The notes: a model not told the origin generated them from the sequence alone. A stretch of 64,000 nt of DNA from Candidatus Rifleibacteriota bacterium (GCA_015233155.1 JADFYG010000022.1:20424-84423); one strand, 5' to 3'. Positions 54,362 through 63,619 are shown, counted from the first letter of the stretch. Translations and numbers: made by a program.

Positions 54362-56014
54362 TCACCTTATTGCTGCAAATATAGCCTCGGGTGTCAATGG
54401 CGGAGTTGCAAGCACCTCGGCAGGCAGAACCGCTCCCTGAACCCGCAATGTCTGGTGGCGCAACACGACGGAGGCTCCGAACAGAAGATTCAGTGCGACG
54501 GTCATCGCCGTGCGCGCGCCGGGAGCTTCCAGAAACGTTCCCTTAACCCACTCGTTGAACGCACCCATCGCCGGTCCGCACCAGATCTGATAATCAACCT
54601 TCCGGGTCGGTTCACCTGAAACCGCCCAGCGCGGAGATTGTCCAAGATACCAGCGAAACACCAGCGCCATCAGATGCTTTGGATCGCGTTCAGCGCGTTC
54701 AACCTGCTGCGGATCGCGTCGGGCAAAAAAGTCGCGCGTCTGGCTCCATATATTGTCGAGAGTTTCCTTGAAAACATTCTTTTCAAGATTTGCGCGCTCG
54801 GCCGGCGGCAATTCATGCAGGCCGGCATGCGTCCTGTACAATTCATACAATTTGGACGCACGCATCGGAAACATCGTTCCGCGCTTCAACACCTGTACAT
54901 TCACTCCCATTTCGAACATGTCGCCCGCCGGGGCCATCGCTGTATCGGCTTGTCCGGCCTGCGCGAGCATCTCTCGTGCAGCGGAGGAAACACCCGACTC
55001 TACGCATGATTGATTTACCGATCCGATGACAATCCAGTCGGCTCCCATGGCGAATGCGGCCGCGGCTGATGCCGGAGTCGCGATGCCACCGCCCAACCCG
55101 ACACGCAGAGGAACAGAATACCTGTACTGTGCCTGAAGCCTGTCACGAAGCGCCAGAAAAGTGGGCAAAAGAGAAACTGCCGGACGATTGTCGGTATGTC
55201 CCCCGGAATCAGCTTCGGCCGTCATATCCTGGGCTACCGGAATCTGTGACGCAAGCCGAGCCTGTTCCTCGGTAATTTCACCCTTTGAAACCAGCTCTTT
55301 AAGCATTTTTTCCGGGGGCGGGGCAAAAAACTTCGAGGCTACTTCCACTCGCGATGCCTTCGCCATTACTCGATTCGGAGTCACAATTCCACCATCACTG
55401 CCGCGATGGATTCCGTGAACGCGAAACAACACCAGCGGGAGTGTCATCCCAAGAAATGCCGACGCTTCAATCAAACGAACGCCGCGACGTATATACAGGC
55501 GTGCCAGCGCATCTTCAAGCATCGGCTCATTCGGACTGTGGATAAGATTGAAACCGTATGGAATCGCCGGAGAAATCTCCTGCATGCGGTTGATCGCGGC
55601 TTCAACGGTTTCCAATGATCGTCCTGCCGCTCCGATGAAACTCAGCATGCCATTCCTGCCGAGTGCCTCAGCGAGTTCCGGGGAACTTATGCCATGAGCC
55701 ATCGAACCGCCTATATACGCATACCGCAATCCGTAATCTTTACAAAATCCGCTGCTGCCAAGCGATTCAGGCGGAATAGCCGGAGCAAAAGCGATAAGAG
55801 GGAATCCATCGCCGGATGCTCCCATTTCACCGAATGCCAATCTGCCCTCATTCGCTCCTTCTATAATGCCACCGCGATCGATCAGAAACAACGGCCTGGA
55901 AACACATCGGACAGCCCCGAGCAAGCCTTCCGGCCCGCGCGCCAAACGATCTTCGGAGCCATACCATCGCGCTGTCGAAACTGATCGGACATTCTTAGCT
56001 GAATAGGAACTCAC
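54362..56014 (-). CDS. PfaD-family enoyl reductase-like protein (orphan)
   Basis: This 550-residue protein starts at GTG 56014 with GGAGAAG upstream. It matches PfaD/FabK-like nitronate-monooxygenase-fold proteins: LRYAYIGGSMAHGISSPE, GGGIATPASAAAAFAMGADWIVIGS (here shortened) and the C-terminal helical extension typical of PfaD (GQSPRWAVSGEPTRKVDYQ). PfaD is the enoyl reductase of polyunsaturated-fatty-acid or polyketide synthases. The usual partners PfaA-C are absent, so it is an orphan in this window. The stop lies close to a dispersed repeat. Confidence 0.88.
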   Translation of the reverse strand: MSSYSAKNVRSVSTARWYGSEDRLARGPEGLLGAVRCVSRPLFLIDRGGIIEGANEGRLAFGEMGASGDGFPLIAFAPAIPPESLGSSGFCKDYGLRYAYIGGSMAHGISSPELAEALGRNGMLSFIGAAGRSLETVEAAINRMQEISPAIPYGFNLIHSPNEPMLEDALARLYIRRGVRLIEASAFLGMTLPLVLFRVHGIHRGSDGGIVTPNRVMAKASRVEVASKFFAPPPEKMLKELVSKGEITEEQARLASQIPVAQDMTAEADSGGHTDNRPAVSLLPTFLALRDRLQAQYRYSVPLRVGLGGGIATPASAAAAFAMGADWIVIGSVNQSCVESGVSSAAREMLAQAGQADTAMAPAGDMFEMGVNVQVLKRGTMFPMRASKLYELYRTHAGLHELPPAERANLEKNVFKETLDNIWSQTRDFFARRDPQQVERAERDPKHLMALVFRWYLGQSPRWAVSGEPTRKVDYQIWCGPAMGAFNEWVKGTFLEAPGARTAMTVALNLLFGASVVLRHQTLRVQGAVLPAEVLATPPLTPEAIFAAIR

Positions 56015-56086
56015 AAAGCTTCTCCAATGATTTTATTTTGTCCATGCCGACAAAGGGATAAACCTTGTCGATTGATTCGCCCCTGC

Positions 56087-56230
56087 CATAATTAACAAAG
56101 GGGGCTAACCGATTAGTCGAGATTTCTCCCTTCGTTCGAAATGACAGTATTATTTGTCATTCCGAACGAATGTGAGGAATCTCGCTTGGCGCAAAGAGTC
56201 GTGAATATTTAGTCTTCTTTGGTAGTCATG
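56087..56230. mobile_element. MITE-like element, family C, copy 2, with exact 8-bp target duplication
   Basis: This 144-bp element has imperfect 19-bp inverted ends (CATAATTAACAAAGGGGGC and GTCTTCTTTGGTAGTCATG) and the palindromic core CCCTTCGTTCGAAATGACA / TGTCATTCCGAACGAATG. GCCCCTGC directly flanks both ends (56079-56086 and 56231-56238), an exact 8-bp duplication. It is nearly identical to 5987-6130. Confidence 0.82.
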
Positions 56231-56264
56231 GCCCCTGCATCATAATCTAACTATAAACCCGCCC

Positions 56265-57227
56265 CTACGCGTCCTGAAACAGGACGCTCGAAAGATAGCG
56301 TTCGCCCGCGTCAGGAAGAATGACCACCATTGTCGTTCCGCGGTTTTCCGGGCGTTTCGCCATAGTAAGAGCCGCGGACATAGCGGCTCCGCCCGAGATA
56401 CCGCAAGTGATTCCCTCTTCGCGGTGTAAACGCCGTGCCATCTCGACGGCCTCGTCATTCGTGACGCGAACGACTTCGTCGATCATGTCCATATCAAGAA
56501 CATCCGGCTTAAAACCGGCACCAATTCCTTGAATCAGGTGTTTTCCAGGTTTGAGGGGTTGCCCCGCGCGAAGCTGTGTTAATACAGGCGAATCATCAGG
56601 TTCAACAGCAATCGAACGAACGGGAAGTTTTCGCTCGTGTTTCAGATAACGCGAAACTCCGGTAATGGTACCTCCGGTTCCTACTCCGGAAATGAATAAA
56701 TCAATCTTACCACCTGTGTCAGAATATATTTCAGGCCCGGTCGTCAAAAAATGAATTTCCGGGTTGGCCGGGTTCTTAAACTGCTGAGGCATAAAAAATT
56801 TCTTCGGATCGGATGCAACCATTTCATCGGCCTTAGCAATCGCCCCTGGCATCCCTTTGGAACCATCCGTCAGCATGACTTCCGCACCAAACGCCTTTAA
56901 CATACGTCGACGTTCCATGGACATAGTCTCAGGCATCGTCAGTATAAGCGGATATCCGCGTGCCGCGCAGACAAATGCCAACGCTATGCCTGTATTGCCT
57001 GAAGTCGGCTCGATCACGGTGACGGAATGACTCCCGGGCGTAAGAATCCCTTGGCGCTCGGCGTCATTGATCATGGCCACGCCAACCCGGCACTTTACCG
57101 AATATGCAGGATTTCTGCCTTCTATCTTTGCCAGAACGGTAACTTCTGTTCCCTGCGTGATCCTATTGATACGTACTAAGGGGGTCCCTCCGATGCTCGC
57201 AGCATTATCCACAAATATTCTAGACAT
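56265..57227 (-). CDS. cysK: Cysteine synthase (O-acetylserine sulphhydrylase)
   Basis: This 320-residue protein has the PLP Lys45 in [11 protein letters not shown], the phosphate-binding [13 protein letters not shown] and [13 protein letters not shown] motifs, and a C-terminal CGISGGAA. It makes cysteine from O-acetylserine and sulphide. The ATG follows GGGAGAGC. The TAG stop falls in GCGTAGGGGCGGGTTT, which matches the family R core, so the repeat supplies the stop. A lone gene; no cysE is adjacent. Confidence 0.96.
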   Translation of the reverse strand: MSRIFVDNAASIGGTPLVRINRITQGTEVTVLAKIEGRNPAYSVKCRVGVAMINDAERQGILTPGSHSVTVIEPTSGNTGIALAFVCAARGYPLILTMPETMSMERRRMLKAFGAEVMLTDGSKGMPGAIAKADEMVASDPKKFFMPQQFKNPANPEIHFLTTGPEIYSDTGGKIDLFISGVGTGGTITGVSRYLKHERKLPVRSIAVEPDDSPVLTQLRAGQPLKPGKHLIQGIGAGFKPDVLDMDMIDEVVRVTNDEAVEMARRLHREEGITCGISGGAAMSAALTMAKRPENRGTTMVVILPDAGERYLSSVLFQDA

Positions 57228-57406
57228 TCAGCAGCTCTCCCTGTTTTTCTGATGGTATTCCATATTTTATTTTCTTATAAACTTAAGTTCTTTCCTTGCA
57301 TATCAACAATAAAGAATACTTCAAAGACGGAAATAAGGCAATTTCTGTCCTGACTCGCTTTTTTTTCCCTTTTCCGTGCGATTTCAGTTATATTACTGCA
57401 TCCGCC

Positions 57407-58498
57407 ATGATATGCACATTCTTAACTTCACTATCTGAAGAGTATGTCCGGTGTTACCGGGCAGTCCACACAGGCAGAAAAAACAGCGCCATTCTGTTTT
57501 TTTTTGCGATGTATTTCTTTTTTATTCCTGCAATTCTTTTACCAGCCACTTCATCAGCCTCTGTTGCTCATTTCGCTGCGGCATCCGGTGCAATAGACAT
57601 TACGAAACCGGCGTCGACGCGAATACTGTATTTTGCGCCACATCCTGACGACGAAGTAATATGCCTGGGAGGCTTTCTCGCTGATGCAGTTGCCTCGGGG
57701 ACACAAGTATTTGTTGCGGTTGTCACGGATGGGGCGGCCTTCACTAAAGCTTTGCGCGCGCGCCAAAAGAAGCCTAGTCTGTTTTTCCGCCCCCATGACT
57801 ATCGTACACTGGGTCGCATCAGACGAGCAGAATCCATGCGAGCTCTCGATGAGTTGCGCGTTCCATCGGCTAATCGTTTTTTTCTTGGCTATCCTTCAAA
57901 TGCTCTTCTGACATTGTTCAAAACTCCTCTTTCCGATTCTCTGATACGTTGCCGCGCCACCGCTCAACGATACGGTGTTGCGGAATGGGGCGGCACACGC
58001 CGCAAACCGCACCCTTTCTCCCGAGCGATGCTGACTCAGGATATCGACCGGCTTCTGCTTCAGGTTCACCCGGATCTCGTCATCATCCCACACCCTGAAG
58101 ACTCGAATTCAGATCATCAGGCTGTATCCCGCTTTGTGCTCGAGCGCATCTCCCATCTCAAGCTCCCGATTCGAACCATTGGTTATCTGGTTCACAGAGG
58201 TTCCCGACGGAACTATCCAAAACCCTACGGATACCATCCGGAATCAGGATTCGACGATCCACCGGGCCTCCTGTGCCCGGAGCGCATTTTTCTCACTCAT
58301 TCCACCTGTATGCGTAAAGAGCGGGCGATTCGTCAGCATAATTCTCAGATCCGCCTTAAGGATGGTTTTTTGCTCAGTTTTATCAGATTCGAAGAGTTGT
58401 ATTGGCCGATACCCATTGATTTCCGTCCCGGCATGCCAGTCATTCCTCCATTACCGGCGACGGCCTCCGATCCTGAAACTATTGAGTCTATTGAATAA
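57407..58498 (+). CDS. PIG-L/LmbE-family deacetylase, exported or membrane-anchored
   Basis: The family's zinc motif PHPDDE is clear (ILYFAPHPDDEVIC), with the second part HPEDSNSDHQAV later. These enzymes deacetylate N-acetylglucosaminyl substrates. A hydrophobic stretch (about 25-50, FFFAMYFFFIPAILLP) precedes the catalytic domain and is a signal or anchor. The start is uncertain: ATG 57407 gives 363 residues; the frame is open to a TTG at 57296, and neither has a strong ribosome site. It is a lone gene between cysK and cheA. Confidence 0.82.
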   Translation: MICTFLTSLSEEYVRCYRAVHTGRKNSAILFFFAMYFFFIPAILLPATSSASVAHFAAASGAIDITKPASTRILYFAPHPDDEVICLGGFLADAVASGTQVFVAVVTDGAAFTKALRARQKKPSLFFRPHDYRTLGRIRRAESMRALDELRVPSANRFFLGYPSNALLTLFKTPLSDSLIRCRATAQRYGVAEWGGTRRKPHPFSRAMLTQDIDRLLLQVHPDLVIIPHPEDSNSDHQAVSRFVLERISHLKLPIRTIGYLVHRGSRRNYPKPYGYHPESGFDDPPGLLCPERIFLTHSTCMRKERAIRQHNSQIRLKDGFLLSFIRFEELYWPIPIDFRPGMPVIPPLPATASDPETIESIE

Positions 58499-58544
58499 TG
58501 TCTGGTGTTAAATAATGGTGTATAATATTTACCATGAAGGAACC

Positions 58545-58648
58545 CGCAATATTCACGAAGCATCATGCAAGAGTGGTTTGAAACCCGTCCCAACGAATGG
58601 ACGACGCGAATTCACTTATGATTGCCACATAATGTTGCAAGTTGCTCC
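58545..58648. repeat. Dispersed repeat, family R, copy 3
   Basis: CGCAATATTCACGAAGC, GTTTGAAACCC, ATGGACGACGCG and GATTGCCACATAAT follow in the same order as at 36489-36593. It lies just upstream of cheA, so it may carry or disrupt its promoter. Confidence 0.72.
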
Positions 58649-58689
58649 ATAGATCTTGAGTATCAACGTGCTGAAAAAAGACTAATAGA

Positions 58690-61200
58690 ATGTCCCCCAT
58701 GGATCAATATCAATCTAGTTTTCGTGAGGATTCGAAAGAGCTTCTGAGTGAGTTGGAAACCGCTCTGATCGAGCTGGAGGCGGCCCCTGACGACAAATCA
58801 CTCGTCGAGCGAGCTTTTCGTGCCCTTCATACTATCAAGGGCAATTCGCGCGTCGTAGGATTCGAGGAAATCGGAGCTTTCGTTCATCGTCTCGAATCAG
58901 TGTTCGATCAGGTTCGTCGCGAATTGATCGAGTTCACTCCCACACTCGGAAATCTCACTCTTTCAGCCATTGATAACATCCATGCCATGGTCGAATCTCA
59001 TTTCGGCGGGCCGGCTCCCGATCCCAGTGTGACCGAAAGCCTTCTTTCACTCGTCGATGCGCATGCACCTGGTTCAGTAAAACAGAGCCAGAGTCGCAAG
59101 GGCGAAGAGATCTACAAAGCCTTGGACAAACTCATTGCCCGCTTCGGTGACTGGGCGTCGTTGGCCAACGATCCCGGCCTGCCGGCCGAATTCGGAGACC
59201 GTTTTTTCTCACTTCAGGAAAAATTTTCTCCTATCGCCGCTGATCTTGCCGAATTTGCCGGGCAATTTTCCCTGGCGTTTCGCCAGGTCATTTCCCTCAA
59301 AGGACAGATCGAGGAACCCCTGATCGCGCTCTCCCGGGAGGCTGTCGATCACATGCGAAACTCGCTGAAAGAGGCGCTCGAAGGCCCCTCCCTTGAAAAT
59401 CTCGATCCGATGGCTATCATGGCGTCCATGGAACGACCGATGCTGTTACTCGGCCGCCTGAAGACACTCGTTCCGTTTGATGCCTCACAGACTCCTGCCG
59501 CCGCGGATGATCGCCAGGGGCGTGATGTCGAGGAGACATATCGAATCCGCTTCAGACCTATTCCTGATTTTCTTAAGAACGGCGGCGATCCGATAGCACT
59601 TTTGGCTGATCTCTCTGTCCTCGGACGTGTTTCCTCCCTGGTTCAGCCGGCCGAAACTCCGCTGCTTCAGACTCTCGACCCAGAGCAAATGTTTATGTGG
59701 TGGGACATCATTATTACCTCTAATCGTGGAAAGCGAGCAATTGAAGACACTTTCCTGATCCTGGAGGGACAGGCAAATATAACCGTGGAAGTCATCACAA
59801 AAGATGCTCTCCCGGATGACCCGACCTTCTCCCGAAAATTAGGCGAAATCCTTGTCGATCGTGGAGATGTTGATCCCGAAAAGTTAAACGGGTTGCTTGG
59901 GATGAAAAAGCCGCTCGGAGAAACGCTGGTTGAACGCGGTCTGGTAACGCAGGGGCAGGTGCAAGCCGCTCTGACCGAGCAATCCGTGGGCGCAAAAGCC
60001 CGTATGGACCGCCGACAAAGCGAAACCACCTCTCATCTCCGAGTCTCACTTGAGAAACTCGACCGCCTCGTCGGATTCATCGGAGAGCTGGTAACGGTTG
60101 AGGCGCGACTGAGCTCCGCCGCCACTTCCCGAGAAGACGCTGATCTGATTTTTGTTTCCGAGGAAATGAACAGACTGACGGAGCGTCTACGCGTAAGTTA
60201 TATGCAGATTCGCATGCAACCGATCGGCATTACTTTCTATAAATTCACCCGAATGGTGCGTGATCTCGCTGCCGAACTCGGGAAAGAAGTTGAACTTACC
60301 ACTGATGGAGCGGAAACCGAACTCGACAAAGCAACCATCGAAAAACTGAACGATCCGCTCGTGCATTTGATACGCAATTGTGTCGATCACGGGATTGAGT
60401 CTCCCCATATTCGAACAGCTGCCGGAAAACCTGCTAAAGGTACAGTAAATCTTTCGGCGGAACATTCCGCCGGCAATGTGTTTATAAGGGTTCGCGACGA
60501 CGGAGGCGGTCTTCATGCCGAAGCCATTCGCTCAAAGGCAATAGAGAAGAAACTTATCTCGCCCGAGGCGGTGCTGACCGAGAATGAAATGTATCATCTG
60601 ATCTTCCAGCCAGGATTCTCTACGGCACAGAAAGTGACGAATGTTTCAGGACGCGGTTCAGGCCTTGATGTCGTTCAGAATGCCATCAATGAGCTTCATG
60701 GCTCGATTGCGATAAAGACAACCATCGGACAGGGAACTACATTCACTTTCAAGCTTCCCCTGACGCTGGCCATCATTGATGGCCTGCTGGTTGGAGTCTC
60801 GGATCGCCTGTTCGTCTTTCCTCTTTCGTCAGTGCGCGAGTGTGTAGATAACGGTTTCCAGGAACGGGTGATAGAGCGTGGACGAGGAATGGCAACGATA
60901 CGCGGAGAACTGGTCCCTTTTATCTCCCTTCGCAGTGAGTTTCTTATTCCATCCGCAGCGGACGCCGGACAGATCATGGTCGTCGTCCAGTCAGGCAGTC
61001 AGCGTCTTGGCGTAATTGTTGACAGAATCATCGGCCTGCACCAGACTGTCCTGAAGCCGCTGGGCTCCTGGTATGAGAACGTGAAGGCTTTTTCCGGATC
61101 AACTATTCTGGGCGACGGAACAGTAGCGCTGGTTATAGATCATGAGCATCTGTTGGCCATGGCTGCATCCAGAAGCGATCTTGATATGACCACCCCATGA
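58690..61200 (+). CDS. cheA: Chemotaxis-type histidine kinase CheA
   Basis: This 836-residue protein has an HPt domain (His47 in LHTIKGNSRVVGF), a P2-like domain (about 280-380, IRFRPIPDFLKNGGDP), then two short repeats (LGEILVDRGDV, LGETLVERGLV) seen in some CheA proteins. The dimerisation domain (LDRLVGFIGELVTVEARL), HATPase (HLIRNCVDHGIESP, DDGGG and GRGSGLDVV) and CheW-like domain follow. All kinase motifs are intact. No CheW, MCP, CheY or CheB/R gene is adjacent. Its stop overlaps the polyferredoxin start (ATGA), so the two are coupled. The start ATG 58690 has no strong ribosome site. Confidence 0.95.
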   Translation: MSPMDQYQSSFREDSKELLSELETALIELEAAPDDKSLVERAFRALHTIKGNSRVVGFEEIGAFVHRLESVFDQVRRELIEFTPTLGNLTLSAIDNIHAMVESHFGGPAPDPSVTESLLSLVDAHAPGSVKQSQSRKGEEIYKALDKLIARFGDWASLANDPGLPAEFGDRFFSLQEKFSPIAADLAEFAGQFSLAFRQVISLKGQIEEPLIALSREAVDHMRNSLKEALEGPSLENLDPMAIMASMERPMLLLGRLKTLVPFDASQTPAAADDRQGRDVEETYRIRFRPIPDFLKNGGDPIALLADLSVLGRVSSLVQPAETPLLQTLDPEQMFMWWDIIITSNRGKRAIEDTFLILEGQANITVEVITKDALPDDPTFSRKLGEILVDRGDVDPEKLNGLLGMKKPLGETLVERGLVTQGQVQAALTEQSVGAKARMDRRQSETTSHLRVSLEKLDRLVGFIGELVTVEARLSSAATSREDADLIFVSEEMNRLTERLRVSYMQIRMQPIGITFYKFTRMVRDLAAELGKEVELTTDGAETELDKATIEKLNDPLVHLIRNCVDHGIESPHIRTAAGKPAKGTVNLSAEHSAGNVFIRVRDDGGGLHAEAIRSKAIEKKLISPEAVLTENEMYHLIFQPGFSTAQKVTNVSGRGSGLDVVQNAINELHGSIAIKTTIGQGTTFTFKLPLTLAIIDGLLVGVSDRLFVFPLSSVRECVDNGFQERVIERGRGMATIRGELVPFISLRSEFLIPSAADAGQIMVVVQSGSQRLGVIVDRIIGLHQTVLKPLGSWYENVKAFSGSTILGDGTVALVIDHEHLLAMAASRSDLDMTTP

Positions 61201-62402
61201 AGCCGGTCAGCAATACGCGGCACCTGTTTCAGGCGTTTTTTTTCGCTTCCGTGTTTATTCTGACGCTTCGCAATCTTCTTGGTTTCACAAAGGCGAATCT
61301 GGAAAGCTGGTGTCCGGGGGGCGGCCTCGAAAGCATCTGGTTCTGGTTCAAGAACGACGCATTCCTGTGTGCAACATCCGGCATAAACTTCATAATGTTT
61401 CTTGCCGTGCTGGGCGGCACACTTCTTCTCGGGCGTGCATTCTGTTCCTGGGTCTGTCCGATCGGCACCACCATGGAAACTCTTCGCTATGTCGGATTGT
61501 CGGCCGGGCTGGCATTGGCCAATGTCTGGCGCGGAATCGGCAGGCGTTTTGGCATATTGCGGTATGTGTCACTTATCGTAATCGTTTATTTCACCACAAA
61601 GATCACTGATCTGATTTTCCGCCCTTTCTGCCCGTATTATGTGTTGCTAGCCGGGCAAGAGCATGAAATGCAGTGGTGGTCCAAATGGCTGATGCTTGGA
61701 CTTGTCTGTTCCGCCATCATTCTGCCGTTTGTGTTCTGCCGTTTGCTATGCCCTCTTGGAGCACTCCTGGGTCTAGTGCGAAAGTTTTCTCCGCTCGCTC
61801 CTTCCATAGACAGGGACAACTGCACCTCGTGCCGTGCCTGCGACTCTGCCTGTCCGCAGCAAATCAACATTTTTACCGAAGGTCGTGTCTATTCTTCCGA
61901 CTGTACTCAGTGCCTGAACTGCATTAGTGCGTGCCCTTCCGAATGCCTGCATTTGAGAGCAGGCTACTCGTCATCCTTCACATGCCGGACTCCTTCAACA
62001 CTCTTGCCATTCCTGGTTATTATCATGATGGTTACAGGCATTGCCGGTGCCCTATGGTATCCCATTCCAACCGTGAATTATTCTTTCGTTTCAGCCTCTT
62101 TTCCAGCCATGGCTTCTGTTGACTCCGGAAATATCCGCCAAACCGACATGATAATCCAGGGTCTTCGCTGTCGCGGTACCTCGATGACGCTTGTCCAGCT
62201 TCTATCCGGCCCCGAGGGCTTGATAAAACTCGAGACATATGCCGGCGAACACAGACTGCGCCTGTGGTATGACCCCGTAAAAATCAGTCTGGACACAATT
62301 TGCGACCGTATCGATGCGGGTTTGCTGCTCACCGACGAAAATACGGGTGAACAAAAAGAGTTGAAACCCTTCAAGGTGGAGTCGTTAATTTCGACACCCT
62401 GA
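61197..62402 (+). CDS. NapH/RdxA-type polyferredoxin with HMA-like C terminus
   Basis: This 401-residue protein starts in the ATGA overlap with cheA. It has about five spans with paired cytoplasmic Cys motifs (GRAFCSWVCPIG, CRLLCPLGALLG), then two 4Fe-4S ferredoxin motifs (CTSCRACDSACP and CTQCLNCISACP), and a sixth span. The C-terminal 100 residues (GLRCRGTSM.. WYDPVKISLDTICDRI) resemble a heavy-metal-associated fold with the CxxC replaced by CRGT. The family moves electrons between quinols and periplasmic or metal partners. Coupling to cheA is unusual and suggests a redox-sensing or metal link. Confidence 0.88.
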   Translation: MKPVSNTRHLFQAFFFASVFILTLRNLLGFTKANLESWCPGGGLESIWFWFKNDAFLCATSGINFIMFLAVLGGTLLLGRAFCSWVCPIGTTMETLRYVGLSAGLALANVWRGIGRRFGILRYVSLIVIVYFTTKITDLIFRPFCPYYVLLAGQEHEMQWWSKWLMLGLVCSAIILPFVFCRLLCPLGALLGLVRKFSPLAPSIDRDNCTSCRACDSACPQQINIFTEGRVYSSDCTQCLNCISACPSECLHLRAGYSSSFTCRTPSTLLPFLVIIMMVTGIAGALWYPIPTVNYSFVSASFPAMASVDSGNIRQTDMIIQGLRCRGTSMTLVQLLSGPEGLIKLETYAGEHRLRLWYDPVKISLDTICDRIDAGLLLTDENTGEQKELKPFKVESLISTP

Positions 62403-62573
62403 AACCAGGATTACGTCGAATAAACCTTCAGAACGCATATTCTGTGTAACATCATCTATCCTCGCACTGTTAAATTCTACCCGGCAATTGCTTCTACTGC
62501 GCCAGATGGACGGTCAATACGCACATAGATATTGTACCTTGTCGACTCCCATTTTTTTGGTAATAATAGAGTC

Positions 62574-63401
62574 ATGTTGAAACACAACTTCGGAAAGTTG
62601 CTTTTAGTCTGTTTTCTGTTTTCTTTCGTTTGCATCAACAATGCATTCACGATGCCTCACCAGGTTGGCCAGTATACTGTTGAGATCGAGGTGCGTAATT
62701 CCATTCAGATTCCCATTCCGGGTGCCCGGGTCGTCTGCAGCCTTTCCGGAAAGGTGATCCATGTTCGTGCTTCAGCAGCAGGCTATCTTTCCAGGACCAT
62801 ATCTATCTCTGCTGACCATGGCGACTACTTTCAGCGTGATATTATTCTTTCGGATATTCCCAAATCCATCAGTATAGAGGACTGGAATGAAGTACCTCTG
62901 ACTGCTGCGTATTTTCTGACTGACCAGTATGGTTTTGCTCCGGATGCTTTTGGTATCACGGTCTACATTCCCATAGAGGCCTGGCCCAATGCGTCACTGC
63001 AACGCGTGCTTCTTTTCGATGAATTCCTTGGAAAACTCAATGTTGTTACCAGTCTCGATAAGACTGACGATTTCTATTGTCTGAAATTCGTAATTCCGCG
63101 CAAAACCTTTGGCCAGACAAGCAATCGACTGCACGTAGTATTCGACACGCGAGTGCCGGTTACGCCAAAGGCTTCCGAGGTATGGTTAAGTCGTCTTGAG
63201 CGTCTGGAAAAAACGGACAAGCCGTCACAGAGAGAAGAAGTCTACGATTTTTCACAGATTCTTGGCCAGGTTCTGCCGCACGAGGATCTGGAAAAAGCCA
63301 GAACAGACGGCGTTCTTCCCCACTCCCTTGAGCCGCTCGTGGGTCAGTTCATTCGATTTGACTGTTTGCATCGCGATTCTCCCGAATTGCAGCAAAAATA
63401 A
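62574..63401 (+). CDS. Exported protein with carboxypeptidase-regulatory-like fold, unknown function
   Basis: ATG at 62574 (MLKHNFGKLLLVCFLFSFV) begins a signal peptide ending near NAFTMP; a longer frame to 62532 has no support. The first mature part (about 30-95, VEIEVRNSIQIPIPGARVVC) is beta-rich and looks like a carboxypeptidase-regulatory or Ig-like fold. The remainder has two strand-rich regions with conserved LTDQYGFAPDAFG and VIPRKTFGQTSN. No enzyme motif is seen. Weak ribosome site (TAGAG). A lone gene before the tRNA. Confidence 0.6.
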   Translation: MLKHNFGKLLLVCFLFSFVCINNAFTMPHQVGQYTVEIEVRNSIQIPIPGARVVCSLSGKVIHVRASAAGYLSRTISISADHGDYFQRDIILSDIPKSISIEDWNEVPLTAAYFLTDQYGFAPDAFGITVYIPIEAWPNASLQRVLLFDEFLGKLNVVTSLDKTDDFYCLKFVIPRKTFGQTSNRLHVVFDTRVPVTPKASEVWLSRLERLEKTDKPSQREEVYDFSQILGQVLPHEDLEKARTDGVLPHSLEPLVGQFIRFDCLHRDSPELQQK

Positions 63402-63411
63402 ATTTCCCGCT

Positions 63412-63440
63412 TGCATGTGGTGGTGGCGGTGTGATACAAT
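63412..63440 (+). promoter_or_regulatory. tRNA-Asn promoter
   Basis: TTGCAT (63412-63417) and TACAAT (63435-63440) are 17 bases apart, about 15 bases before the tRNA 5' end. Both hexamers are 4-5 of 6 matches to the consensus. Confidence 0.6.
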
Positions 63441-63454
63441 CCCTTTGTCCTTGA

Positions 63455-63527
63455 TCCCGGATAGCTCAGTCGGTAGAGCAGCTGGCTGTTAACCAGCGGG
63501 CCGGGGGTTCGAGTCCCTCTCCGGGAG
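63455..63527 (+). tRNA. tRNA-Asn (GTT)
   Basis: A full 73-base cloverleaf: acceptor TCCCGGA / TCCGGGA, D-arm GCTCAGTCGGTAGAGC, anticodon stem GCTGG / CCAGC with loop CTGTTAA (anticodon GTT), T-arm GGGGG TTCGAGT CCCTC with one G-U. The discriminator is G and CCA is not encoded. A truncated integrase with arm-type repeats follows, so this tRNA is a likely integration site. Confidence 0.95.
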
Positions 63528-63558
63528 CCGTTATAGATCTGAAGTAGTCCAAAGAAGT

Positions 63559-63594
63559 GCAGAAAACCCGCTGAATAAGCGGGTTTTCTGCTTT
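63559..63594. terminator. Hairpin after tRNA-Asn, probable terminator
   Basis: GCAGAAAACCCGCT (63559-63572) and AGCGGGTTTTCTGC (63578-63591) pair perfectly around GAATA, followed by TTT. It can end tRNA transcription; a T run lies in the stem on both strands. Confidence 0.7.
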
Positions 63595-63619
63595 AGGTCG
63601 CCCCGGGATGTCCAACGAC

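Noticed and set aside
58690..61200. A full chemotaxis operon
   Set aside because: No CheW, receptor, CheY, CheB or CheR gene is adjacent; only cheA is present.
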